Of a stretch of DNA of 64,000 nt, positions 1 to 11,924 are shown one piece after another. The translations under genes and the position numbers were made by a program. Positions within the stretch are counted from its first letter, which is position 1. Each line of letters opens with the position of its first letter. The stretch covers positions 4,627,001 to 4,691,000 of the forward strand of contig BSDZ01000078.1 of the NCBI GenBank assembly GCA_030268105.1. Direction: 5' to 3'. Under the pieces are notes generated by a model. The model ran no database searches. It was not told the DNA's origin and saw nothing but the letters and a program-made list of their open reading frames with translations. The stretch comes from Volvox africanus (Eukaryota > Chlorophyta > Chlorophyceae > Chlamydomonadales > Volvocaceae).

Positions 1-3000
1 CGGTAAGGGGTTCTCAAGATACTTCCGCCATAACAATGACAATGCTGATGTCGTACGGTTTCGTACGGAGGAGGGGAGCAGCTGTCGCGCAGACATCTTG
101 GTGGGGCTATCGTTCTGGTGGTATCTCTTACAACGTTACCAGCATATTTTGGATACTGCTCTTTTCTTTCTCTTTCTGCTTCCCCGACCGTTCGCCCAAC
201 ATGTTTGCACGTTTCATCACCCCTGGCTTCCGCAGCGGCGCTCGCTCTTCGACCCAATGTGGCAACTGATACTCCATCACAGCCGACCGGCCGTGAGGCG
301 GCGACTGGTGCGGCGACTGGCGGCTTCCGTGCTGGGCGGCACCGCGCCCGGCGTCGCCGCCGAGGTTGCCACGATAGCGTCCAACGCCGCTTCGGCGGCG
401 CCTCGGGAAACGCTGAAATCACTGCTGCTGCCGCTGCTGGAGCGTGTGGAGGCGGAGGTGGAGGAGCTGCCACGGCTGGCGGAGGCAGGCGATACGGCAG
501 CGGCGGCGCCGCCGGCCCCCAGCACCGCCCGCGAGGCGACACTGCGCTATCACTTGACGATTCTGGTTGACGCATTGAGCCAACTGCACGTACACCTCCT
601 CTTGGCTCCAGATCTGCGTGAGGTAACGGGGCGGGCGGCGGCGGTGGCTGCGCCGTCCCCGCAGCTGCCGGCGCCTAGTGGCGCCGCCGCGGCGGGTGAT
701 GGTTCATCCGCAGCCAGTGGTCTCCCCCGCGGCAGTTTGGTGGCGCGCGTGCTGACCCTGGTGGATAAGCTGATGCTTGTGAACAGTCAGGTGCTTCAGG
801 AGGATGCATCCGTCCTGGGTGCGGCGGTCATCGTGCCGCTGACGAGGTGGGTTAGGGCTGGGGGGCTCGGGGGCTTGGGGGCACGGGGGAAATGCTTGGT
901 TTGGGGGGAGGTTCATTGCCGAGTTGATTGTGATTGCTGTTGTAATGTCTCTTTCTCTCTCTCTCCCTCTCTCGATACCATAACACGTTCCGAGAACTGA
1001 CACAGACAGCACGTGCACACGTGCGGCATAGGTACTGGATGGAACCACATTTGCCATGGCGCCGACCCGCGGGTCGGACGAGATCGCCGGTGCCGCTGGT
1101 TCCAGGTCGGGGGGTGGAGCGCTGGGTGGATAAGTTCGGTAGCGGCTACCCGCCGGCCAGGTGAGGCACGAGGGTGGGGCGGGCTGGGACGGGAGGGGGA
1201 TATTCGGCTGGGTGTGAGCGGGGAGAGGGGCAATGAAGTGAGATGGCAAATACCCAACGCGTCAGGAATACGGAGTACGGAGAGTAGTGCAGGGATAGGG
1301 ATGCAGCATTGTGGGCCTGGGGGATCAGTCAGCCGGGCGAGGAGCTGGGAGGTGTTCGGCGGCCAAGGGGGGGGCGCCGTGAGGAAACGATGCATACACA
1401 TACACATACACATACATATATCTATTTTACATACATATACATATATTTAAATAAATACCCCTTGTGCTGTGGTTCGGCCCGGTGGTCAGGGCCCCCGGTG
1501 CTTGTCCCTTCAGGGAAAGTCGCCCACCCATATCTACATATCTACATATCTACATATTGTATAATATAATATAATATAATATAATATAATATTATATTAT
1601 ATTATATTATATTATATTATATTATATTATATTATATTATATTATATTATATTATATTATATTATATTATATTATATTATATTATATTATATTATATTAT
1701 ATTATATTATATTATATTATATTATATTATATTATATTATATTATATTATATTATATTATATTATATTATATTATATTATATTATATTATATTATATTAT
1801 ATTATATTATATTATATTATATTATATTATATTATATTATATTATATTATATTATATTATATTATATTATATTATATTATATTATATTATATTATATTAT
1901 ATTATATTATATTATATTATATTATATTATATTATATTATATTATATTATATTATATTATATTATATTATATTATATTATATTATATTATATTATATTAT
2001 ATTATATTATATTATATTATATTATATTATATTATATTATATTATAGCGCGTTGTCAGCACCTCTTTTTGCTTACAAGCAGGCGACTAAGGGCGCGGATA
2101 AAAGGCCAAATTTGATATGTGTGTACTTTGTGCCTGTCTTCTCCCGCACCCGCACCCGCAACCCGCGCAGGTGGTGGACTCCGCCTCCCGAGTACCTGGC
2201 ACTCGCCAACCGCCTGCTGCAGCAGCACTTGGTGGCTCCGGCGCAAAGGCTACGGGCGCTGGTGGCGGGGACAGGGGAGGCCGGCAGCAGCAGATGGGGA
2301 GGGGACGCCACCACGAAGCTGAGGATTCGAGGCGAGCTGCTCAAGGTGTGTGGGTGCGTGAGTGGATTAGACGGGGTTTTTACCGCAGTGCCTTCCGGAG
2401 TGGAGGCCCCCTTCCAAGACTCCGTCATCGGGTCTGGTGTACTGGGTAGGGGTGGAAGCACCGAGACCCCCCCAATGGTTCTTGTCGCTTCCATATCGTC
2501 CCGTGTGCCCCATAGCCCTCCTGTATGCCGTGCAGTCCACCCGGCTGGCCTCAACCCCACATGCCTCCTCATTTCCCCGGTTTCTTCTCACGCCCCTTTC
2601 TTCGTCCCTCCCGCACTGACGCTGTGGCAATACCGGAATGTGTCCGAATCTTGCTGTCTGGATCTTGCTGTCTGGATCTGAATGTGGATCTTGGATCTTG
2701 GATTTCGATCCAGGTGCGCGGCATGCTGGAACACTCTCTGTGCATGCTGCAAGACTTCCAGTTCTCAGAGTGGGGCGCCAGAGGCGACGGCGGAGCAGGT
2801 GGCAATGGCGGCGGCAGCAGCGGTATGCCGTTATCGGTTTTTGGCAGTTTGGGGTTGACGGTTGGTGTTCCCGGGATCAGAGAGCATCTGGCCGAGGCGC
2901 TGGTCGAGGTTTGCAGGTGAGTTGGTTGGGTGGAGTCGATTGGGAACTGCTCTAAGAAGGCGGAAGAGAAGAGGATCAGTCAGCGACTGGGGTATTTGGA

Positions 3001-6000
3001 TATTGCCCCTGTACAACATCGATATGAACCTTCAAACTTCCACGAGTACGATCATACCCATGAGGTCTGAAAACATAGCCGTACACCCAAACCCGGATGG
3101 CAGGCTCTTCAAACGCGTAAACCTGATCTCTTCCCGAAACCCGGCTCTAACTTTCCCTTCTCTTCTCCTCCACTCCTTTACTTTGCTAATGATGTTGTCG
3201 TATACCCCTAGTCCCCTCCCTGGAGTACGCTACCCCATGTGGCAGGCCTCGTATTTCGCCTCCTTCCTGCCCCGGCCTTCCCCCCTTTACCCCCAGTACT
3301 GCTCCGAAACTGTGAAAACATTATTAACGGAAAGCCTCCCTCAGTTTAGGGAGTCATGATCCAGGGATGTCTCCTGTGTCAAGAAGCTTACCTTAACACG
3401 GTTGAATGTCAACGAACAAACGAACGAACGAACGAATGAACGAATGAATGCCTCTCCCCGTCCCTTACTCCTCGCCTCCTCCCGCGTCATCTCAGCTCCC
3501 TGAGGTCCGGGGGCGACCCCGAGCTGCTCGCCATCGCCGCCCGCTGTGGTGGAGTGCTGTTGGCGGCTGGCAGTGTGGAGTACGTCACAGCGCAGGAGGA
3601 CGAGCGGAACCAGCGCGCCACCAGCCATCTTCATTCTGATGCACCAGTGGCTTCTCGGCTTCTGGTGTGTCTGTGCGTGTGGAAGGGGGCTGTGTGTGTA
3701 TAAGTATACTTATATGTGTTGGGGAGTGCGGGTGTGGGGGTGTGCGGGTGTGCGGGTGTGTACATACACATGTAGGTATGTGTGCAGGAGCGTGTGCAGG
3801 GGTGTGGGGCACTGCCCCCTCTCCGCCCCTCTCCTCTTCACGTCCCTGGGGTACCGCTCACCACCTGCCTGTCATCCTTCAGCATTCGTTTGGTCGCTAC
3901 TGCCGCCCGCTCGGCCCCTCCCTGGACCACCAACTAAATATGTTCCCGTCTGCCCGGACGTACTATCCTGCCCGGCCCCTCCCTCCCTTGCTGCCCCCTC
4001 AGCCCGGGACCATTTGGCGGCGTCGGTGGCCTCTCTGGCTGGTTCACGCTCGTTTGCGGAACACACTCCTGTCGCGGGCCTCGGCCGCGGCCTTTCGGTC
4101 CTGGACCACTTCTCTGAGACCGGAGCTGACGAGTCTCGCGCAGGTGGGGATCCAGGGAGGGCGAGAGAGAGGGAGAATAGAGGGGGAAGAAGGAAGAGAG
4201 GGGAAAGGGAGAGGGAAGGAAGGGGAGAGAGGGGAAAGAGGAGAAGGGGGGAAAGGTTAGGACCCATGCCGGTTTCGCAACCCGGGGGTTTATCACAAGG
4301 TGGGAGGGGGAGAGGAAGGGGCTTGAGCTGCAAAACCTTCTTTGTGTAAACACCCGTATTTCGGGAGTCCTGGCACGCACCGATGAGTCATTCCGTCTTC
4401 CCCCTCCTTCACGATGTCCATGCTTATCTTAAGCCTCCGCCTTCCCTCCGGCTTCCCACCTTCCTCCCCGGCCCCCCCCCCGCCGCACTCCTTGTGTGTT
4501 GGGGGCTCAATGTTCAATGCACCTACGTCTTCACGCACCCTCCACTTGCCCCGCTTCGCAGCTCCCCCCGCCCTACCTGGCGCTACTGCACTGCCAGTGC
4601 CTGCTGGCCCAGCACCCAAACACACAGCTAGCCAAGGGGGCTGCATCTGCTGTCGAAGTCGCCACCAAGCGCTTCCCCTGCCTCGCGCCCGCCTTCCTGC
4701 CGTACTTCCTCGCCACGTTGGCGAACGTGCCGTATAATTGGTCACCTTCGGTAGGGGCGCCCCCGCCTCCGCCTCCGCTGGCGGAGTTCTTCACGCGTGT
4801 TCGCGACGCCGCCTTTGGCGGAGGTGACGGCGACGGCGACGGCGGCGGCGCGGTGGCGACAACGTCACTGAGTGAAATTGAGCGCAACGGCAGGGTCCAA
4901 GGCGCCTGTGACACGATAAACTCAACTTTGAACTTCTGGCGTACGATCTCCCGCTCTCCTGAGTGGCTGGCGGCGACGCTGGCGGCACTGCTGGCGGCGC
5001 GTGTCTATAACGATTCCGTACCACAAAAGGCGCTGGGCAGTCTCATGCTCAAGTTCGCTGGCCGCTTCTTGCATCCGCCGGCAATGTCGTACGACGGCGC
5101 AGAGTACACCGGCCTGGTACGCGCACTGCTGGACGTAGCGAAGCCGGGGGCGATGGCCCCCCTCGGTGCTCCGTTTCGCTACACCATCATCGCCAACGTC
5201 ATGCTGACGCTGCTGTTACCGCACCGCTACGGACCGCCAGCGGCGGAAGCAGCGGCGGGGACAGCGGTGATCGCCGACGGCGGCGGCGGCGACAGCGGCA
5301 GCTACTACGGCGGCGCGGGCGGGGTGGGCCCCGAATTGGCTGGTCAGCTGCTGCGGCATATGTTGGGACTGCTCGCGGGGGCGGATGCGCCGCAACTGAG
5401 GCAGCTGGGCATGTCAGGTGGGCGAATGAGTGGTGATGAGTGGTGACGGAATGACCTGTCGCAAGTGCAGAGTCTTACCAGGGCCGGGTGCCCGCATCCT
5501 CCAGGATCACGAATGCGAACGCAAAGGCGAAATTAGCCTGCCACATCGCGACCCTGAAACCCTTCAACCGCCGCCACAACTGAAACTGCAGGCACCTTCC
5601 TGCCGCTGTGTGCTGTGGAGGAGTACGGCGCGCCCCTCCCACAGCTGGTGGGGTTGCTGCGGGAGGCGTTCGGCGCCGGGGCGGAGCAGCTGGCCGCGGC
5701 CGATCCCGCCGCCCCCGCCCCCGCCCCTGCCTCCACCGCTGGTGGTGTTGGTGTTGGTGTTGGTGTTGGTGGCAGTTGGGGTTCTCGTTTGCTTCACGCT
5801 CTGGTGCACAACCACACAGAGCTGGACAATGCAGAGGCGATGAAGGATAAGCGGTGAGAGGGGGGGGTGTAGGAGGAGGGGGGCGGGAGATGAAGAGGAA
5901 GGGGACAGGGGCTTTGGAGGCAGCCGCAACCTGAGGCGAGGGCATCAGTGCGTGACCACCTGGAGCTCCATCTGGGTCCCCTTCCTTTTGACTCTCATCC

Positions 6001-6090
6001 CGCAGCGGCTGCAGCCCTCTGATCCCCCTTTCGTCGGTAAAACCCTGACGGCCCTAACTGCCACCATCACTGGCCTCTTACCTTCTTCTG

Positions 6091-6155
<65 letters not shown>

Positions 6156-6943
6156 GGTGCTGGTGCTGGTGCTGGTGCGAGTCCTCAATGCATGCAAACA
6201 CACACGAAGGGTGCATACCCCCACTCCCCCCAGGAGAAGGGGGTGCCAAGGGAGCCGGGCCCTAGCAGACGCCCTGGGCAGGTCGCTCTTCTGGTGGTGC
6301 CCAGTGCCTCTTCCTCGTTGTCGCCCCCCGCCCTTCCTCGCCCCGCAGCGGCGCCGGCCTGCTTGCCCTTCAGCGCCGCATACTGAACATGACCTTCGAA
6401 GAGATGGCAGGTGGAGTGGCGTCGCTACCGCTGGAACGATTGGCCAGATGGCCAAATGACGGACTGGCGGTGCCGGCGGCGATATCGGAGGGCGCATTCG
6501 TTGTACGACACGCGCGACTGGTCCACCTGCTCGCGGCGGCGGCGCCGGAGGAGGTGCGGCGTATGTACGACAATGGGTCCAGGATGACAATCCAGGCATC
6601 CCGGGTCAGGCCCTTTACTAATCCTTTTTTTCGCTCCTGGAGACGGAAAACTCCGGCTCGTGCATCGTAGCGTCAACTTTACCCTAACCGTTTCTGTTTG
6701 GATGTTATCGTTCCTTCCCTGTAAACAACGGTTGACCGTTAAGCATTTGCCGCTCTTGAACCACACCTTAACAGATGTTGTCGGCGCTGAAGGGCCCTTT
6801 GGAAGCTCTGACCGCTCCAGACCGCCTCACCACTGCCGGCGAAGGCTCTGACAAGGCTGAGATGGCAGCAGCGGCGGAGGTGCTAGCGGGGCTGCTCGCC
6901 AGCGGCGCGCCATGGGTGCCAACTGCGGCGACCAGCGCGGGTA

Positions 6944-6984
<41 letters not shown>

Positions 6985-9900
6985 TGGGTGTTGGCGGCGC
7001 TGACTCGGGCAGTTCGGGGAACAGGTCTCGACATGTCTGAGAGTTGGGCGCTGTCGTACCGGTAAGTCCAAACCATCATGCTCCTTGACATTGCTTGCAT
7101 TACAATACTGGGCACTCCTGACATACCGACATACCGACATACCGACATACACGCTGGCACTTATATTCACCCGCAGATATGCCGTACACGGCCTCCTGGA
7201 TGGTTTGTTTCCGGAGCGGCTCTGCGTAGTGACCCCCGGCGGACCCCACCGGGCGCTGCAGCCGAAGCCTCCGCTGGCGGAAGGCCTGACGTCGGAGCTG
7301 CTGACGTCAGCACTTGGCGACCTCTTGGGCGTCAGTATGCCTTTGCCGGGGTACCCGCTGCCGCACCCGGTGGTGGCGGCAGCCGCAGCATTTTCTACGG
7401 AAGGAGGCACCAACGCCGGGGGTAATGGCGGCAGCGGCGGCGGTGGAGGCTTGCCGGCGCGCATTAAGCGGCTGCGCTGCGTGGGTGCTGTCGTACGGGA
7501 GCTGTCGGGCTTGGATCCGAGTGGGGAGCTGCCATTGCCGGTGAGGCCGTCATCCGTGGTGATGGGAACCTGTGTGTTTTAATGGGGGCGGGAGGCGTTC
7601 ATGAGCCTGAGGTCAGGTGAAAAATGGCGGTACGGAGCGGTAATGGGAGGACTGACGAAGCATTGCATTTGGATTTTGGCGAGGTGGGGACTTCGGAGCC
7701 TTTGGATCTGGGACTAGGTGTATGGAGATGCGAATAGTGTGCGCGCGCGCGTGTGTGTGTGTGTGTGTGTATGTGATTTTTAAGGGTGGACGGAGGGGAA
7801 ATGGTACCTGCGGAGCAGGGTGAAGAGGAGGGAGGCGGCTGCGAGCACAGGGGGACGTGAGGTAACCCTGATCTCTCGGCGCCTCCTGGCGCGGAGACTG
7901 CGACTCCGCGCTGCCGCCCAGACTCACTCAACCTCTTCCGTCCCTCACCTAGGGCCCGGCTTGCACTTGGCCCTGGCACTTTCCTTGGTCATGGCCCTGG
8001 CATTTCATGTGCCTGATTAGGGTTTCCATTACATTCGGTCACCGCAATGTGACCTTCGGGTCGGGCCCACTCGGGCCATACGCTCGTAAGGCCCCTACCA
8101 GGTGCTGTTATCAGCAACGCCACGCGCTGGACCTGGTTTTCGCAGGTGAGGGTGTTCTGGCGCGGCCTATTGGACGAGCTGCATGCCTCCGCAGCCTCCC
8201 TGGAGTGTCTCAGCCTTCGGGAACAGCTCCGAAACCCCGTCACCGACACGCTGGCGTACTTTGGAGCAGCGGAAGGGCTCCTGCAGGATCTGTCACGGCA
8301 GCAGCGGCGGAAGCGCGGCGGCGGCCACGCACGCGTCGACAACGCTGGCGGCGGCAATGTGAATGTCAATGTCAATGGCGGTTATGGTGAGGGCGACCTC
8401 GTTCACGTCAACGGGGAGCCCAGTGGCGTTTCGACACCTGCGGAAATGGAGGTGGAGGTGAGTGGGAGGAGTTAATTGCGCATTTTACAGGGGGTGGGTG
8501 GGTGGATGGGTGGGTCATCGGCCTCTAGGTACTCATGCCTAAAGTGCAACCCAACCCCCATCCTCTCCCTCTCTCCCTCTCTCCCTCTCTCCCTCTCTCC
8601 CTCTCTCCCTCTCTCCCTCTCTCCCTCTCTCCCTCTCTCCCTCTCTCCCTCTCTCCCTCTCTCCCTCTCTCCCTCTCTCCCTCTCTCCCTCTCTCCCTCT
8701 CTCCCTCTCTCCCTCTCTCCCTCTCTCCCTCTCTCCCTCTCTCCCTCTCTCCCTCTCTCCCTCTCTCCCTCTCTCCCCCTTTCCCCCTTTCCTCTCTCCC
8801 TCTCCCTCTCCCTCTCCCTCTCCCTCTCCCTCTCCCTCTCCCTCTCCCTCTCCCTCTCCCTCTCCCTCTCCCTCTCCCTCTCCCTCTCCCTCTCCCTCTC
8901 CCTCTCCCTCTCCCTCTCCCTCTCCCTCTCCCTCTCCCTCTCCCTCTCCCTCTCCCTCTCCCTCTCCCTCTCCCTCTCCCTCTCCCTCTCCCTCTCCCTC
9001 TCCCTCTCCCTCTCCCTCTCCCTCTCCCTCTCCCTCTCCCTCTCCCTCTCCCTCTCCCTCTCCCTCTCCCTCTCCCTCTCCCTCTCCCTCTCCCTCTCCC
9101 TCTCCCTCTCCCTCTCCCTCTCCCTCTCTCTCTCCCTTTCCCGAGGTTGCTGCCCAGAAGTGGAATTTGTTCCCCGGATGTTTAGCACCTTCCCTGCACA
9201 GTGTGAGCCCCTGTGCCAATGCGAATACTGGACGCAGGTGGGTGGCAGTAGTGGTGGTGGGGCCGATGCGGTGGTGCTCGTCCTACATCCAGGGGGTGGG
9301 CCTCACCAGCGTTACCACGATAACCTGGGGGAGCTGCTTAGCCGGGCCCGTAGCCTGGCAGTCAGGTTGGCGGCTCGCTTCAATGAAGCTGCGGTGCAAG
9401 TACAGACCACCAGGGCCGCGGAAGCGGCGGTGTTGACGTCTACGCCTCCGCCGCGAGCAGCGCCGGCAACGCCGCAAACCAGCGCCGGCGGCGCTGGTAC
9501 TGGCGACTCCCCATCATCACGCGCCGCAACTGATGAATTGGTCATGGTAGATGCTGCTGATGTTGTTTCGGTGTCAGCATCAGCCTCCGAAACCACGTCC
9601 CCAGGAGGTAGCGCTGCAGCTGGTAGCAGTGCTGGTGGTGCGGCGGCGGCGGCGGCGGCGGCAGTGGCGCCCATGGATGCAGACGGTCGCAGTGACAGCT
9701 TTGGGAGTGCCGCAAGCTCCACGGGCGCTGCCGCAATGGCGCATCTGGGCTTGGGCCTGGAGGTGCTGTTTGATGCAGCGGCTCGTCACCGCGCACCCGG
9801 ACTCCGGGAGCTGGTGATGGGGATGCTACCGGGGCTGCTGAGGTTGCAAGACGTAGCGGGTAAGCGTAGTGGTGGGCCCGGACCAGATCCATGTGCTGGA

Positions 9901-11435
9901 TCGTGGGAAGGCCACCTGAGGGGAGGTCTCCCCTATCAGGGTGTGATTTCCGTGACCTCTTGATGGGGCGTCTGGGAAGAAAACCACATCACGGGAACCC
10001 TTATGCGGTTCACCATGTCCGTGGTTCTGCCAGCTGCCTGTGGCTGGCAGCTCGCCTGCACAGGTACATAAGTCGCATTCCCATATGGCGCTTCCTCCGA
10101 ACCACAGGTCCCCAGCTGCAGAAGTTTGCAGAAGAGTTCCAGGTCGCGCTGCTGGTGGTACGTTGCCTTAGCCTAAATACACACACGGACGCCGCCACTA
10201 CCTGCGTCGCAAGTTGTAGTGGTGGCAGCAACGGGGGGGGGCCCATGCTGGTGGCGGCGCTGGATGCACTCAGCGCCGCCGCTGTGGTGGAGGTTCCCTG
10301 GAGTGCCCGTGCTGCGGCGCTGTCGTACGCCCAGATGTTCTGGTTCCGCCACGCCCCATTGCTGAGCCCCGAGCAGTTGCGGCATCTGCAGGTGGGCTCA
10401 GGTGTGTGTGTGTGTGTGTGTGTGTGTGCTTGACGTACTGGATGAGTTTGTTCGTTATGTGCTGCTGCCCGTCTGCTTTGTTCTCCACTCTGCACTGGCG
10501 ATTGATGCTGTGATCTGTTGCGGTGTTGATCGTCAGCAGCTCCATTCTTCACTTCATCTCCGAAAAGAAAGGAATCCCTTGCAAGCATTGCGCCAGCCCT
10601 GTCCTCATCCGTATTCTTATTCAGGTCTTGGAGTCTCGATTACGTGAGTTGCCAACACACACACGTAGTACTCATTCACCTCGACTCGTTCACCTGCTGG
10701 TTCCCACCTGGCTGAATGCCCCTTCCGCATTCAACGACATAGGGTCTACGTGCACATATCTTAACGCATAAATGCATTTTTGTATAGATAAACCCCTTTC
10801 GTGAGTTCAGCCCTGACTAGATTTTGTCCCTGAGATTGTGCGAGATTACGGAAGCAGTAAGCAGCCGTCTGGTATCCGCTGTCCCTGACCCTTGGCTGCA
10901 TTCTGTGCATACGTAGTCAGTGGTGGCAGCCCGCCTCCAGGACTCCAAGGCAGAGGTGCGGTCCCTGGCAGCAGCCACTCTGTCGGGACTCCTGCACGGT
11001 ACGGCACCGGAAGATCTCAGCGCGCTACGAATCCGCTTGCTGGAGAAGGCCTCTCGACTGTTCAACGCTGGACCCGGAAGGAGCCGGCGACACCATCAAG
11101 GGAACGCCGCCGCGGATGCCAGCACTACTGTCGCTGCTCGCAGTCCGCAGCAGCTTCAGTTAGAGAAGCTGGGCTGCGTGGCGGGGCTGTCTGCGTTGCT
11201 TATGTCTGACCCATACGATGTGCGGGCCTGGCTACCGCCAGTGCTGATGGCCGTGGTGCGTGCCGCAGGGGGGGCCGAACGCGATGGGGCGGTGCGCAAT
11301 GAGGCCGGGAGAGCACTGAGGGAGTTCCGGCGGACCCACGAGGTGGAGGCGCTGGAGGAACTGCGGGGCCTTATGGATGCAGATGATTGGGACAGTTTCA
11401 CACAGGCGACGGGTACGGCATCTTACTTTGTGTAG
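1..11435 (+). CDS. PA200: Proteasome activator PA200 / Blm10 (PSME4), C-terminal ~1,734 residues; 5' end outside window
   Basis: HEAT-repeat cap that binds the ends of the 20S proteasome, mainly in the nucleus. Exons, all phase-compatible: 236-846, 1032-1160, 2171-2345, 2714-2916, 3496-3664, 4003-4143, 4562-5417, 5592-5853, 6349-6604, 6775-7061, 7177-7540, 8146-8457, 9238-9859, 10108-10391, 10625-10643, 10921-11435. The window opens on CG|GTAAGG, so an upstream exon probably ends at position 2. The last exon gives the family diagnosis: [14 protein letters not shown] matches EVREMAATTLSGLL of animal PSME4, followed by a [13 protein letters not shown] segment and EFRRTHE, both conserved near the PA200 C terminus. 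The protein ends in Tyr-Phe-Val. Algal expansions include a run of about 13 Gly near 6945-6985 and Ala/Ser/Gly-rich tracts in exons 11 and 13. Recall of the family is from memory, without alignment, but identity is near certain. Confidence 0.93.
1458..1527. mobile_element. Copy 1 of a ~70-bp dispersed element (possible retroelement 3' tail)
   Basis: This intronic stretch shares an ordered set of blocks with 37513-37583: GCTGTGGTT(C/T)GGCCC, then AGGGCCCCCGG (AAGGCCCCCGG in copy 2), then GTGCTTGTCC, then AGGG(A/C)AAGTCGCCC. Immediately downstream lie TATCTACA units and the long pentanucleotide array, as at the 3' ends of non-LTR elements that finish in simple repeats. The similarity is seen directly; the transposon nature is inference. 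Confidence 0.5.
1561..2046. repeat. Inverted pentanucleotide microsatellite (ATAAT)6 then (ATTAT)~91
   Basis: Lies in the PA200 intron 1161-2170. Six ATAAT units (1561-1590) switch abruptly at 1590/1591 to about 91 units of the reverse complement ATTAT. The 30-bp left arm can pair with any register of the right arm, so the tract is a potential hairpin or cruciform in otherwise GC-rich DNA. Confidence 0.95.
6089..6179. repeat. Hexanucleotide array (GTGCTC)n passing into (GTGCTG)n
   Basis: A tandem hexamer in the PA200 intron 5854-6348. The last four or so units change the final C to G. The long open frames across it (Val-Leu or His-Glu repeats) are repeat artefacts, because the exon phases on either side join without it. 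Confidence 0.9.
7741..7773. repeat. GC/GT dinucleotide repeat in a PA200 intron
   Basis: Alternating GCGCGC then GTGTGT, a potential Z-DNA stretch, inside the intron 7541-8145. Confidence 0.85.
8562..9130. repeat. Composite pyrimidine array: octamer CTCTCCCT then hexamer CTCCCT
   Basis: About 27 octamers (8562-8775), a short degenerate bridge (CCCCCTTTCCCCC-like, ~8776-8796), then about 55 hexamers to ~9130. It fills most of the 780-bp PA200 intron 8458-9237. The plus (mRNA) strand is purely pyrimidine, so it could act as a very long polypyrimidine tract or form triplex DNA. Apparent 200+ residue proteins in every frame are artefacts. Confidence 0.95.
10401..10429. repeat. GT dinucleotide repeat just after a PA200 donor site
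   Basis: (GT)n begins about ten bases downstream of the GTGGGC donor at 10392. Position within the intron is clear; any effect on splicing is speculative. Confidence 0.85.
10625..10643 (+). other. PA200: 19-nt microexon of PA200
   Basis: AG|GTCTTGG...TTAC|GTGAGT is flanked by consensus splice sites. The preceding exon ends in phase 0 at a Gln codon (10391). The microexon supplies Val-Leu-Glu-Ser-Arg-Leu plus one base, which completes a Leu codon with the exon starting at 10921. Inclusion restores a continuous helix leading into the conserved [14 protein letters not shown] block. Skipping it would shift the frame. Confidence 0.8.
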
Positions 11436-11900
11436 TGTGGCGGACAGCCCCATGAAGCATAGAGATGAGCATGTACAGTCGTGTGTTGGAGTATCGGAAT
11501 GGCCACCCATGTGTTGTTTCGGAATGGCTTTGTGGTCATAAGGGTAAGAATTTGTGGATTGCCTCTGTGCAATACAGAGTGCGTGCCAGCCAACAGCCTC
11601 TAGGGGACGGAGTAGGCAGGCTCCAGCAGGCTCTAAGGACAGCAGGAATATGAGGCCAGCTTACGCGAGGAACGTGGCTGGAGCAGTTGCCCCATCATTC
11701 TGACGTGGAATAAGGTGTTAGCCTTAAAAGCCCTGTGGGAGTTGCTAGCTCAAGCAAGTTCGAGTGGTCTTTGGGAGGTAAAAAATGGTGGCAGTATTTT
11801 GGATGGTGTGGCAGATAGCCACATATCATAGCCCCATGGATCATAGAGACGGACTATGTACGCTCGCTTGTGTGTTGAGGTGTCGGTCACTCACTCCATG
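11434..11900. repeat. Two diverged ~85-bp direct copies in the PA200 3' region (11434-11510 and 11807-11900)
   Basis: Matching ordered blocks: GTGTGGCGGACAGCC with GTGTGGCAGATAGCC; CCATGAAGCATAGAGA with CCATGGATCATAGAGA; ATGTACAGTCG with ATGTACGCTCG; TGTGTTGGAGTATCGG with TGTGTTGAGGTGTCGG. The first copy begins at the PA200 stop codon. The second contains a roughly 15-bp insertion after the first block. This suggests an old tandem duplication of the 3' end. Confidence 0.7.
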
Positions 11901-11919
11901 CGTGCATGGACGTGACAAG

Positions 11920-11924
11920 TGTAA
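11920..11924 (+). terminator. Candidate polyadenylation signal TGTAA for PA200
   Basis: TGTAA is the usual volvocine polyadenylation signal. This copy lies about 490 bp after the PA200 stop codon, giving a plausible 3' UTR. No transcript evidence is available. Confidence 0.4.

Noticed and set aside
1561..2046. CRISPR-like regular spacing
   Set aside because: Uniform pentamer units without spacers, in a eukaryotic intron.
3884..4002. Earlier acceptor (CTTCAG at 3880s) for the sixth PA200 exon
   Set aside because: That start meets an in-frame stop soon after; the acceptor at 4001-4002 keeps phase on both sides.
8472..9219. Large open frames (Glu-Arg, Gly-Glu, Ser-Leu-Pro repeats) on both strands
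   Set aside because: They are translations of the CTCTCCCT/CTCCCT arrays. The PA200 exons on either side join in phase without them.
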